From positions 40,579,501-40,643,500 of the forward strand of contig NC_083710.1 of NCBI RefSeq assembly GCF_033118175.1: 64,000 nucleotides of DNA, read 5' to 3'. The notes beneath the pieces are model-generated. The model was not told where the DNA came from, ran no database searches, and saw nothing but the letters and a program-made list of their open reading frames with translations. This document shows, one piece after another, positions 10,281-21,980 of the stretch (position 1 is its first letter; each line of letters opens with the position of its first letter). The translations under genes and the position numbers were made by a program. The stretch comes from Dama dama. Lineage: Eukaryota > Chordata > Mammalia > Artiodactyla > Cervidae.

Positions 10281-13200
10281 GAAATAAATAAGAAGACATC
10301 ATTTCTGAAATTAATGTACAGCACTTAGAATTTATTGAATACAGGAGGAAAATTATTTTAATGATAATTGATCTCAAAGTGATGTGAGGATACAGAAGAA
10401 ACCTATAAAAATCATGGAATTCTCCACAAAAGGCTTGCAAATGAGATGAAATTTAAACCAAGTTTAAAAGAACCACAGGAATTCTCCATGAGAGAGAAAA
10501 TCATTATATTAATGGAACAGATGAATACTAAATGCTGAATTAACATAAGGATTTCACATGTTCAAATATTACTTGCAATATTTTGTTATAGTGGTGCCCA
10601 GAATGCAATCTGCAGGTCATACTAAAGAGGAGACTGGAAATCTTGAAATGGGCCACGTCTGAAATAATTAATTATATAATTCAGAAGAACTCTGATTTTA
10701 TCTTGTCATGCATAGGAGTCATTAAGTTTTTTTAGGTCATGAGATTACATGGAAGTTTTTGCATTTCAAAAATATAACTTTAACATTGGGATACACACAA
10801 CATGAGAGAATTGAGGGCCAGGGAGAACACTAAAGAAGCTATCACAAGGAGACTAGTGAGAGAATTGTCGGTGAAATCTAACACACAGAGGTGAGAGACA
10901 AAAAGTGTGGAGGCATTAGGGAAAGTTGAGAAGTAGAGTCACCATCTTTCTAGTGTTCTTAAAACATTTCTGAAAATTATAGACTAATTTTATTACTAAA
11001 AGGCAAAAGTATACTAAAATGGTATATATAGAAATTATATTATAAATTCCATTATCTATAGTGTACAAATTATACGCTATAAATGGAGATGAGACTATGA
11101 TTGGAAAGTATAGAGGACTGGGAGAAGACAATGTTAACATTATGCAAATCCTGAGCCCCTGGAATACAGTAGTGGTAAAGTGACTTTTCTAAAGTCCTCC
11201 ACATTTTAGGATTCTGAAAAATGGCTTAATGCAAAGAATCATCATCTTTCCTATGGTCTAGATAGGATTAGTGGATGTTTCTGTCCTGCTGCTTAATTAA
11301 TTATGATAGTGTCAGACATCGTCCTCCAAATTCCCATTCTTTGCTTATAAATTATTAACTGAACATTTTGTACTCACTGATCCATCAGGAAAAGCATTCA
11401 CCATTATTATTTTACCAAACTTTAGTCAGATTTTTCTAGTTCTTTGAACTTTAGTCCATGCTCAGTCTGAGTAAGCACTGAACATGGAACACCCTTCCTC
11501 TTATTGCCTTTCCCTAAAATTAGCAGACAAAAAGAAAGACATGTCCTGATCATTTGTCTGTGTCTGATTCTTTCTAGCCTTGTTTACTGCTCCCTGTAAA
11601 AGAAAACTTCTCTCCTAACTGACATCTGTGATAATTGCAGATCTCATGGTCAAAGGTTTTTCCTATTGCCATAATCTCTCTTCAACTATTGAAATAGCTT
11701 TCCTTTCTTTTTTGAAATGATATTTTCTAAGAAAGCCTCTCCTTATGAAAGTTTGTTTTTTTTTTTTTTTAATTTGTATAGATAAAACAGTGTATTGGAG
11801 AATTTACAGCTATACATTAACTTTACACATAAGCTCTTACCCAGTAGGAACATTATTCTTAGCAATTTAGGTTAACATTATGGGGATAAGGAAAGAAAAG
11901 AAAAAAATTTGTCTCTAAATATGTTTTGAATTAATTGCACTATATTAAATGCAAATATGGATATTCATTTTATTATTTTACTTTTTTTAATCTTTTTTTT
12001 TCGGAGGACAGAGGCACTCATTTTAAATGCCAACATTAGCAAATATAATCAAGTAAGACATTTCTTGGATGTTTTCAGGTACCCTTTATTAGTTCCCTGA
12101 TTCAGATTCAGATTCAAACAGGAGGAACAGTTTCAAAGGGTGATAACTTTCTTTTCTTTTTGGGGACAAAATCTGGCTTGACTATTGAACCAGATGTGAA
12201 TCTTCACTAGGGTGCAAATACATTTCTGTACAATAGAATGGCTACTGGCTCACCCTTGGGCAAATAACAATTGATCAAGACTGAACTATTTGAATTCAGT
12301 TTTTAAAACACATATTATTAAAAAAATAAAAAAAAAATAAAAGCAAACAAGAACGCATTTCTGGGTTAGCCTGCAGATTATGATTCCTTTAGAATATGCA
12401 TGCCTTATTCCGACTTAACCTAGAAGTAAGTCTGGCCATGCAATATAGAGATATTTGAAGATTTTGTTCTATCAGATCTATGTTCCTCAATTACAATGAA
12501 ATCATATATACATACATATATCAGTTGAAGCAGCTTCACTCCTTTATTAGTGTTTGCCCTTTAAATGGATACCTTCCTAGTGATTACTTTTACATGAAAT
12601 GATTGAAAGAAAGTGTGAAAAATAAATAAATAAATAAAAGCCACCTGCAAAAATGAAAGAAAAAAACATAAAAAAGAGAAATATTTCATTACTGAATAAT
12701 ATCTATCTATATACACTTCAAGTGGTTTTTTACTGGCTTCTAAGAGGGATACTGCCATAAAAATCTGTCTTGTTCAGAGTGATAAGCATCTGTGAACTCC
12801 ATATCATTGTTTGTTATACTACTTTATTGCTCATAATTGTCAACATATGACAAAGTAGCTTAGGAAGTATAGAGGTCCATCATTTTCATTGTGTAGTACC
12901 AGAATATGGCAGCTATAATATAGATACAGGTCACTAGTATCCTTTAAAAGGAATACATCAAATGGAAAATTATATTAAAATTATTTAATATAATAGGATT
13001 TATAGAAAATTTTGTTTAACATATCTGACAACTGGAAATGAAAGCATTAAACTTGTTTAAATAAGTCATGCTGTCAATAACTGTGGGTTCTAAAACATTT
13101 TTATGATTAAGTAAAAATTATTTCCTTACAAAAATAAATTCTAACTTTTCATCTGAACTCATAATAATGAAATGACTTTGAGATTATCATCTACTAAAAG

Positions 13201-13744
13201 GTTAGTTAGAAAAATATCTAAAATTTGGGATATATTGTTTCTTTTAGATTAAGAAATATAAGAAGAAAGATTTGCCAACATTTATATAGTCATGAGTTTT
13301 TTATCTTCTCATTCAGCATGTAATTATTAGCTTTTAAAAACTTTACCAATTCTCATCATGAGAATCATGCAATTGGTGATTGAATTATAATTAATTATTT
13401 TGAAATTATGTGTGTTAGGAAATGTGCTACATATCTGTGTAAGAAATAATTTCAGCAGATATTATCTCCAGTTTTTGTGGAAATAAAGCAGTTACAACCT
13501 AAAAGTTTGATCTACGGGGAATGCATATTAAAAAGATAAAATGATGAAATAATAGCAGAAGGAGTAGAAACAACATTCTAATTCCAACCCCCAGGGTCTA
13601 ATAGGCTTATTCTGGCTTAAATGGTCACAGATGTTCATTTTTTTGGCACTCAAGTTAGTGTTAACAGGAAAATGCTTGCGATAAATACAGAGGTTATATT
13701 TAAATATGGAACCACAGTTAATAAAATATTAATGATAATTCTAT
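10281..13744. other. No gene; mostly unrecognised AT-rich DNA
   Basis: There is no coding signal and no ruminant repeat in these 3.4 kb. Sequence at about 10725-10890 (ggtcatgagattacatgg, then gagggccagggagaacac, then agctatcacaaggagactag) loosely resembles an old mammalian interspersed repeat, but I cannot name it. A T15 run lies near 11757 and an AATA microsatellite at 12619. Confidence 0.5.
12619..12640. repeat. (AAAT)n microsatellite
   Basis: About five tandem AAAT units. Confidence 0.9.
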
Positions 13745-13795
13745 AATAAATAATATTAACAAAAGCATGAAATGTTAAGGCAAGCCTTCTAACCA

Positions 13796-15952
13796 GTCAG
13801 TTCAGTTCAGTTCAGTTCAGTTGCTCAGTCGTGTCCGACTCTTTGTGACCCCATGAACTGCAACACCCCAGGCGTCCCTGTCCATCACCAACCCCTGGAA
13901 TTCAACTAAACTCATGTCCATTGAGTCGGTGTTGCCATCTAACCATCTCATCCTCTGTCATCCCCTTCTCCTCCTGACCCCAATCTTTCACAGCATTAGG
14001 GTCTTTTCAAATGAGTCGGCTCTTCGCATCAGGTGGCCAAAGTATTGGAGTCTCAGCTTCAACATCAGTCCTTCCAATGAACACCCAAGACTGATCTCCT
14101 TTAGGATGGACTGGTTGGATCGCCTTGCAGTCCAAGGGAATCTCAAGAGTCTTCTCCAATACCACAGTTCAAAAGCATCAATTCTTCGGTGCTCAGCTTT
14201 CTTCACAGTCCAACTCTCACGTCCATATATGACCACTGGGAAAACCATAGCCTTGACTAGATGGACCTTTGTTGGCAAAGTAATGTCTCTGCTTTTTAAT
14301 ATGCTGTCTAGGTTGGTCATAACTTTCCTCCCAAGGTGTCAGCGTCTTTTAATTTAATGGGTGCAATCACCATCTGCAGTGATTTTGCAGCCCAAAAAAC
14401 AAAGTCAGCCACTGTTTCCCCATCTATTGGCAACAAAGTGATGGGACCAGATGCCATGATCTTAGTTTTCTGAATGTTGAGCTTTAAGCCAACTTTTTCA
14501 CTCTCCTCTTTCTCTTTCATTAATAGGCTCTTTAGTTCTTCTTCACTTTCTGCCATAAGGGTGGTGTTATCTGCATATCTGAGGTTATTGATGTTTCTCC
14601 CGGCAATCTTGATTCCAGCTTGTGCTTCTTCCAGCCCAGCGTCTCTCATGATGTACTCTGCATATAAGTTAAATAAGCAGGGTGACAATATACAGCCTTG
14701 ACGTACTCCTTTTCCTATTTGGAATCAATCTGTTGCTCCATGTCTAGTTCTAACTGTTGCTTCCTGACCTGCAAACAGGGTTCTCAAGAGGCAGGTCAGG
14801 AGGTCTGGTATTCCCATCTTTTTCGGATTTTTCGACAGTTTATTTTGTTCCACACAGTCAAAGGCTTTGGCATAGTCAATAAAGCAGAAATAGATGTTTT
14901 TCTGGAACTCTCCTGCTTTTTTGATGATCCAGTGGATGTTGGCAATTTGATCTCTGGTTCTTTTGCCTTTTCTAAAACCAGCTTGAACATCTGAAAGTTC
15001 ACGGTTCACATACTGTTGAAGCCTGGCTTGAAAATTTTGAGCTTTACTTTCTAAGCGTGTGAGATGAGTGCAAATGAGTGGCAGTTTGAGCATTCTTTGA
15101 CATTGTCTTTCTTTGGTATTGGAAGGAAAACTGACCTTTTCCAATACTGTGGCCGCTGCTGAGTTTTCAAAATTTGCTGGCATATTGACTGAAGCACTTT
15201 CACAGCATCACTTTTAGGATTTGAAATAGCTCAACTGTAATTCCATCACCTCCACTAGTTTTGTTCATAGTGATGCTTCCTATGGCCCGCTTGACTTCAC
15301 ATTTCAGGATGTCTGGTTCTAGGTGAGTGATCACACCATCATGATTATCTGGGTCATGAAAATCTTTTTTGTACAGTTCTGTGTATTCTTGCCACTTCTT
15401 CTTAATATCGTCTGCTTCTGTTAGGTCCTTACCATTTCTGTCCTTTATTGAGACCATCTTTGCATGAAATGTTCCCTTGGTATCTCTAATTTTCTTGAAG
15501 AGATCTCTAGTCTCTCCCATTCTATTGTTTTCCTCTATTTCTTTGCATTGATTGCTGAGAAGGCTTTTTTATCTCTCCTTGTTATTCTTTGGAACTCTGC
15601 ATTCAGATGCTTATACCTTTCCTTTCTCCTTTGCTTTTCACTTCTTTTCTTGTCACAGTGATTTGTAAGGCCTCCCCAGATAGCCATTTTGTCTTTTTGC
15701 ATTTCTTTTGCTTGGAGATGATCTTGATCCCTGTCTCCTGTACAATGTCACAAACCTCCATCCATAATTCATCAGACACTGTATCAGATCTAGTCCCTTA
15801 CATCTATTTCTCACTTCCACTGTATAATCATAAGGGATTTGATTTAGGTTATACCTGAATGGTTTAGTGGTTTTCCCCACTTTCTTCAATTTAGGTCTGA
15901 ATTTGGCATTAATGAGTACATGATCTGAGCCACAGTCAGCTCCCAGTCTTGT
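13796..15952 (-). mobile_element. BovB LINE, 5'-truncated, intact 3' tail
   Basis: The antisense 3' end begins with four or five TTCAG tandem units (13797-13820), which is the RTE tail, and continues through the reverse transcriptase to the endonuclease-RT linker. It is 2.16 kb of continuous BovB, one of the best-preserved copies here. Confidence 0.95.
13988..15952 (-). pseudogene. BovB ORF2 remnant (linker plus reverse transcriptase)
   Basis: On the minus strand the reading runs through the linker (KVGKTTKPFRYNLNQIPYDY, 15800-15890) and a pre-RT block with LEPDILKCEVKRAIGSITMN (about 15270-15330). Next come RT motif A (FIDYAKAFDCVEQN, about 14840-14890), the catalytic-box region RYADNTTLMAES (14545-14580, with ADD changed to ADN) and the C-terminal RRIDAFELWYWRRLL block (about 14140-14190). 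The open pieces 15653-15958, 15200-15520, 14725-15183, 14317-14688 and 13988-14320 are separated by frameshifts or stops. The second catalytic Asp is lost, so it is dead. Confidence 0.9.
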
Positions 15953-16204
15953 TAGCAATACAGGAATAATCTTATTTAATTCTCAAAGAACCACAGGAGA
16001 TAAAGTGATATTTTCTGCATTTTTCAGATCAAGCAGTGAAGGCTAAAATAGCTTAAGCAAATGTTCCAAGATATTTAGTTAATAAATATGAGAGCCAAGT
16101 TTGACCAGAGTCTTCAAGACTTCCAGACATTATACTGTGGCTTTTTTGCTAGAAGGCAGAGATCCAAGGCCCAGGCAACCCCCCAACATCATGTCTTTAC
16201 TTCC

Positions 16205-16848
16205 AAAGATATCTTTGCTGTTCATCAAAACTTGATGGAACTTGGGAGCAACCAGGATATCCTTCAGTAGATGATTAGATAAAGAGTTTTGGATAAATTT
16301 AGGCAACAGAATATTTTAATACCAAAAAGGAATGAGTTATCAAATTAGGAAAAGATGTGAAGAAGACAACCTTATAACATTAAATGAAAGAAGCTAATCT
16401 GAAGAGGATTAATATGAAATGAGTTCAACTCTGTTATCCTCTGGTAAAGGCAAAACTATAGACACAGTAAAATCAGTTGCAAGGGGTTGGGTTCAGGGGC
16501 AGGAATGTATAAGCAAAGGGCAGAGGATATTTTGGGCAGTGAACATATTCTGTATGGTACCATAATGATGAATAGATGCTATCATTCAGATGTCAAAACT
16601 TAAAAAAAATATACAACACCCAGAAAACGAATGAACTCTAGAGTAAGCTAGGGTATTTAGGTGATTAAGATATATCAGTGTAGGTTCGTCAATTGCAACA
16701 AATGTACCAGTTTGGTGAGGAATGTTGATAATGGGGGATAGATCTATGCATGTTTGAAGGCAGGGAAAATATGTGAAATCTCTGTACTTTCCTCTCAATT
16801 TTGTTGTGAACATAAAATTGCTCCCAAAAGAATAGCCTTTTAAAAAAT
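16205..16848 (+). mobile_element. L1M-type 3' UTR
   Basis: It matches the old L1 3' end in order: cttgggagcaaccaggatat, gaaagaagctaatctgaag, ggcaaaactatagacacag, gtaggttcgtcaattgcaac, ccagtttggtgaggaatgtt and tttcctctcaattttgttgt. It ends near a short A-rich tract at 16840. It predates the ruminant repeats. Confidence 0.85.
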
Positions 16849-17329
16849 GATGGCATTGGTGATAGATATCATTTCCTGATGGCAGGTATAAATACTCTAT
16901 AACTCATCCTACAAAAGTCTTAATTTGGAGTGCTCATCATGTGGAATATTACCAATCACTATGGGAGACATTATGTTTAATATAAAAGACTGATAATAAT
17001 AAGAATATAAATTATATTTTATTTTGAAAAAGATTAAAACAAAAAAATACTTTGAATCTTTTTTTCCCCTCAAACCGATGCCTTGGAAGAGTAAATTCAG
17101 AATATTAAATTTCAATATTACAAAGGAAATAAAGATTGTAGTGATAATTCTATCTTTCTATTTTGTTATTTTATAAAGGCAGTTTTAAGTTAAAGATTGT
17201 GAAATTCAGTTAAAAAATAGAAAATCCCTAGTGAATTAAAAAATTTAATGGCCATATTTCCTATGGTGTCATCCATAGATCACCTGTTTCAATAAACTTT
17301 TACCATTTAAACATGCATATTAATGAGCC
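16849..17329. other. No recognised feature
   Basis: AT-rich, with no nameable repeat or coding signal. Confidence 0.5.
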
Positions 17330-17656
17330 CTGATGATGGTGACTGCACTATTGAAATTAAAAGATGCTAGCTCCTTGGAAGGAAAGCTGTGCCAAATCTA
17401 GACAGTATATTAAAAATCAAAGACATTATTTTGCCAACAAAGTTCTGTATAGTCAAACTATGTTTATTTCAGTAACCATGTACGAATGTGAGAGTTTGAC
17501 CATAAAGAATTCTGAGCATTGAAGAATTGATGCCTTGGAATTGAAATGCTGGAGAAGGCTTGAGAGTCTCTTGGACTGAAAAGAGATCAAGCCAGTCAAT
17601 CTTAAAGAAAATAAGCCCTGAATATTCATTGGAAGGACTCATGCTGAAGTCCTTAT
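17330..17656 (+). mobile_element. BovB internal fragment without 3' tail
   Basis: It covers the post-RT region (gatggtgactgcactattga to gaaggactcatgctgaag) and stops before the 3' end of the element. It is diverged and non-coding. Confidence 0.85.
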
Positions 17657-18282
17657 GGTAAAATGACTGGAAAAATCATACATGAGAAATAAGACTTTAT
17701 TTTTTGCTATTATTGTTGCCAAATTATAACTTAGCCCTCCATGATTGATATTGAATTATGTATATAATTCTCTCTTCTGTCTGAATGACTGCAGAAGATA
17801 TTTGGAATTTTTTGACTTTCCATCAGTCAAATCCTGAATCCCTTTCTCTACTACCCCTTATTCCATTTACGTAGGATGATATTTTTAGGAGAGCATTGTC
17901 TTGAACCTCAGAAACACATGAGGATGGTTACGCCTCTCCCTGCTGTGGTTCAGCCCGGGAGGAGCTCAAGTGTTTGCGCCTAAGGCAATTGGAAATGATT
18001 CAGAAAATTTTGGTTTTTGAGTGATAGTGGATTAAGCTGTTACAGAGGCAGCCCTTATAATAACAACTCTTTATAAAACTTTTCAGAATTACTTTTTCCC
18101 AGCATGTTTTCTAGGTTGTCAACAGCCAGAAGGTAGTTAGAATTAAAATAATTATATATATATTTTGTTATCATTATTATTTGAAACTTACAGATTAAGT
18201 GTGAATCTTGCAATCAGGAACTTTGATGGAGACCACTTATTTTAAAAATTCTTATTGGAGGAATACCTTAAAATGAGTTTGT
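17657..18282. other. No recognised feature
   Basis: Mixed AT-rich sequence. A short GC-richer patch (17930-17975, ctgctgtggttcagcccggg) carries nothing I can assign. Confidence 0.45.
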
Positions 18283-18397
18283 TGTTGTTGCTGTTTAGTT
18301 GTGAAGTGGTGTCCAACACTTTAGCCACCCCATGGACTGGAGCCTGTAAGCCCCAGCAAGAATACTGGAATGGACTGCCATTTCATTCTTCAGGTAG
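18283..18397 (-). mobile_element. Bov-tA SINE fragment
   Basis: Antisense tail with TTG repeats, then a diverged tcagtcgtgtccgac-like block and a caagaatactggaatggactg block. It is truncated before the tRNA head. Confidence 0.75.
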
Positions 18398-18566
18398 AAT
18401 GAGTTAGTCTATTTTATACATTCATTTTTCTCTCAATTTTCTTACAAAGAAAAAAGCTTTTGGAAATTTTTTAAAGTGCCTTTTTATTTAGAAAATCAGT
18501 CAATTCATATCTTCTTGGACTAGGCAGTGTATTTTAAGTTATGTATATAAGTTATGTAAGCGCCTA

Positions 18567-18733
18567 CTTGGACTGTAGCCTACCAGGCTTCTCTCTCCAC
18601 GGGATTCTCCAGGCAAGAATACTGAAGTGGGTTGCCGTTTCCTTCTCCAGGGGATCTTCCCGACCCAGGGATTGAACCCTGGTCTCCTGCATTGCAGGCA
18701 GATGCTTTAAGCTCTGAGCCACCAGGGAAGCCC
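18567..18733 (-). mobile_element. Bov-tA SINE, tail-less
   Basis: The tRNA-Glu-like head lies at the right end (ctgagccaccagggaagccc) with a B-box-like gattgaaccct. The BovB-derived tail is missing at the left. Confidence 0.88.
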
Positions 18734-19337
18734 TTTTACATCCCATGTATCATCATACTTGAGTTATCGTCAATATCAAACTTTTTCCTTGACACTATTT
18801 AATTTACAACCATATCTTATTTTTAGCCTTTGTGTTCTTCTTTCTTAATATTTAAATATGAAAAAGGAAATGTTTGGATCATACTCTTGTAACTCCAATG
18901 TTGTTGGAGTCTGATGTTGAACAGCTTTAGAAGTCATATCTACATTCTGTTGCCAGTTTAAACAGTTAAATGTTTGGAATATGTTCTAAGATGTAACCAA
19001 GAGTGAAAATTTTTATTATTGTCATTTTCCTTTATTGTGCTAAAAAAATTTTTCATGATGCCATTTTTTGTTGTAGTTTTTGTTTGTTTAATTAATACTT
19101 TTTCTTTGAGGGGGTGGAAATATGGTGCTTTTTCTCAGTCTCCTAAATAAATCCTCTGTCTTTTTTTAATATCTCTTCCTGATCTCTATAAACAATGGTT
19201 ATCTCTTGGGCTATGTTTGCTTATATTCTGTATTTAATGCCACTGCTTATGAAATACAAGAATGCAATGGCTTTAAATAAATTTGCTACTAAATTTTGAA
19301 TCATATATCCGGTGGCCTACTCACCATCTTAAACTTC
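18734..19337. other. No recognised feature
   Basis: AT-rich with T runs near 19050, 19080 and 19163. No gene. Confidence 0.5.
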
Positions 19338-19424
19338 TCTTTGTTGTTCAGCTACTCAGTGGTGTCAAACATTTTGTGACCTCATACACAGCAGAACACC
19401 AGGCTTCCCTGCCCTTCACTAAAC
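19338..19424 (-). mobile_element. BovB 3'-end fragment
   Basis: Antisense BovB terminus (ttgttgttcagctactcagt ... ccaggcttccctgcccttca), about 85 bp only. Extreme 5' truncation is normal for this element. Confidence 0.75.
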
Positions 19425-19427
19425 ACT

Positions 19428-19601
19428 GAGTAAGTGAGTGAAAGTCTCTCGCTCAGTCATGTCCCACTCTTTGTGACCCCTTGGACTGTAGCCTGCAGGC
19501 TCCTCTGTCTATGGAATTCTCCAACCAAGAATACTGGATTGGGTTGTCATTTCCTCCTCCAGGGGATCTTCCCAGCCCAGGGATCAGACTCAGTTCTCCT
19601 G
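19428..19601 (-). mobile_element. Bov-tA SINE, head truncated
   Basis: Antisense Bov-tA from the tail (gctcagtcatgtcccactct) into the B-box side (cagggatcagactcagttctcctg). It is cut off where the poly(T) insertion lies. Confidence 0.85.
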
Positions 19602-19631
19602 TTTTTTTTTTTTTTTCAGTTCTCCTGTTTT
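19591..19631 (-). mobile_element. Poly(A)-only insertion with 15-bp duplication (candidate)
   Basis: cagttctcctgtttt occurs at 19591-19605 and again at 19617-19631, separated only by T11. On the minus strand this is poly(A) between target duplications that start at AT/AAAA, close to the L1 endonuclease preference. Slippage or duplication of the T run is the alternative. Confidence 0.5.
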
Positions 19632-20554
19632 ATCTTCTTTTAGCTTTGCTTCCTTTTGTCCTTTACCCTACTGGGGTCTTTGGGAACTGTGTGTATGTGT
19701 AACAGCATCTACCATACGTCTTCATTTTGGCTTGGGCTGGATTTGAAGAGCCAAAACAGGAAAACACTTAAGGAGCCCTGAGACCCTCAAAGAGAAATAA
19801 ATTAGAGTGGCTGTTTCTTTTAGCTTCGCTTTCCTGTTCTTTATTTTTATTTTTTTTAAAATAAAATCTTTCCTTTTATCAACCTTCATCATTTCATGTG
19901 ATAAGCAAGTAAAATCGCTAAAGGCAAATAACCTTATGAATCTGCTGAGTGTGAAGAGAAAAGACCATGGTATAGATTAATAGATTAGGAGGGAGACACC
20001 TAGCTCCAGGGATTTACAGTTGATAAAAACTCAGGCTTTGTTGTACAATAAGTATGATTATGTCTTACACAATTACTGGGTACTGATTGTTTGCAGTGAT
20101 ACTAGCACCAGCAATCCTTCAAAATCTAGTATAAATATAGCAAGAAACAAAGCAATATGGAAAAATTCAGAAATGTTCATATATTACTATTTCTTGGGTG
20201 AAACTCTACTGATCAGTAGTTAGGTTCTCCAAGAAATGTGAGAACAAAAGAACTTTAGAAAGCAACAATTTTAAAGAAACAAAAGCTATGGAAAATGCAT
20301 TGCAGTCCTTCATTATATAGCTCACAAATTTGAAAAAAGAAATCTATGCTGTTAATTAATTCATAATTCTGGAAAATAGTTTTCCATACCATGAACCTTT
20401 AACAGTAAATGTTACACTGTCTCTCTCCCTTGCTCTCCCTGGATAGTCTTGGTGTCACCATTTGCTTCCAGTTGTTTCACAAGCCATTCTTAACCCACCC
20501 CTGGAAACTATGTATAAAAGCATTTAATGTGTGCTAATGAAATGAGCATTGACA
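19632..20554. other. No recognised feature
   Basis: No named repeat or supported coding region in about 0.9 kb. Confidence 0.5.
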
Positions 20555-20640
20555 CAAAATTCGTGTCCATTGAGTCATCTCTCTCATCATCTGTTGCTCC
20601 CTTCTCCTGTTGCCCTCAGTCTTTCCCAGCATCAGGGTCT
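20555..20640 (-). mobile_element. BovB 3' region fragment
   Basis: Antisense BovB piece (cgtgtccattgagtcatc ... cagtctttcccagcatcagg) lacking the terminal tail. Confidence 0.75.
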
Positions 20641-20776
20641 CTATATTTTGCACACTTTATAGTATATTATTTTGTCCTTATTCCCCAAATATATTTCTAG
20701 ATTTTAAATCATTTATTTAGATGTTTGAAACCAGAATTCTAGATCTTGGCTCAGCCAGTCCTTCTTTCAATCACAC

Positions 20777-21980
20777 CTGATACCTAAATCAAATCCCTTA
20801 TGATGATAAAGTGGAAGTGACAAACAGATTCAAGGATTAGATCTGATATGTGAAGAGCTATGGATGGAGGCTTGTGACATTGTACAGGAGGCAGTGATCA
20901 AGACCATCCCCAAGAAAAATAAATGCAAAAGGGCAAAAGGTTGTCTGAGGAGGCCTTACAAATACCTGAGAAAAGAAGAGAAGCTAAAGGCAAAGGAGAA
21001 AAGGAAAGATATACCCATTTGAATACAGAGTTCCAAAGAATATCAAGGAGAGAAAAGAAAGTCTTCCTCAGTAAGCAGTGCAAAGAAATAGAGGAAAACA
21101 AAAGAATGGGAATGACTAGAGATCTCTTCAAGAAAATTGAAGATACCAAGGGAATATTTCGTGCAAAGATGGGCACAATAAAGGACAGAAATAGTTTGGA
21201 TCTAACAGAAAAAGAAGATATTAAGAGGAGGTGACAAGAATACACAGAGGGACTATACAAGAAATATCTTCATGACCCAGATAATCACGATGGTGTGATC
21301 ACTCATCTAGAGCCAGACATCCTGGAATGTGAAGTCAAGTGGGCCTTAGAAAGCATCATTATGAACAAGACTAGTGGAGGTGATGGAATTCCAGCTGAGC
21401 TCTTTCAAATGCTAAAAGATGATGCTGTGAAAGTGCTTCAGTCAATATGCCAGCAAATTTGGAAACCTCAGCAGTGGCCACGGGACTGGAAAAGGTCAGT
21501 TTTCATTCCAATCCCAAAGAAGAGCAATGCCAAAATGTTCAAACTACCACTCAATTGTACTCATCTCACATGCTAGGAAAATAATGCTCAAAATTTTCAT
21601 GTCATGCTTCAACAGTATGTGAACCATGAACTTCCAGATATTCAAGTTGGATTTAGAAAAGGCAGAGGAACCAGAGATCAAATGGTCAACATCTCCTGGA
21701 TCATTGAAAAAGTGAGAGAGTTCCAGAAAAACTATTTCTGCTTTATTGACTATGCCAAAGCCTTTGACTGTGTGGATCACAACAAACTATGGAAAATTCT
21801 TTAAGAGTTGGGAATACCAACCTTACCTTAGACAAGCTTACCTGCCTCCTGAGAAATCTGTATGCAGCTCATGAAGCAACAGCTAGAACTGGACATGGAA
21901 CAACAGTCTGGTTCCAAATTGGGAAAGGAGTACGTCAAGGCTGTATATTGTCACCCTGCTTATTAAACGTATATGCAGAG
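20777..21980 (+). mobile_element. BovB, linker to reverse transcriptase, cut at 21980
   Basis: It starts at tacctaaatcaaatccctta and runs to tatatgcagag, where an antisense BovB tail begins directly. The open pieces 20923-21234, 21295-21576, 21604-21804 and 21789-22106 are frame-broken parts of ORF2. RT motif A (FIDYAKAFDCVDHN) is at about 21742-21783 and the following RQGCILSPCLLNVYAE block at about 21932-21978. The catalytic YADD box lies beyond the cut, so the fragment is inactive. Confidence 0.9.

Larger units (their letters stand above)
13745..16130 (-). mobile_element. MIR SINE, apparently split by BovB
   Basis: Sequence at 15953-16130 reads as antisense MIR core (aataatcttatttaattctc, then tttttcagatcaagcagtga). 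Its continuation appears on the other side of the BovB at 13745-13795 (atgttaaggcaagccttctaa). The MIR is old, so the left part is weak. Confidence 0.5.

Noticed and set aside
13914..14357. 147-codon plus-strand open frame
   Set aside because: It is the antisense shadow of the BovB C-terminal region, which is coding-like on the minus strand.
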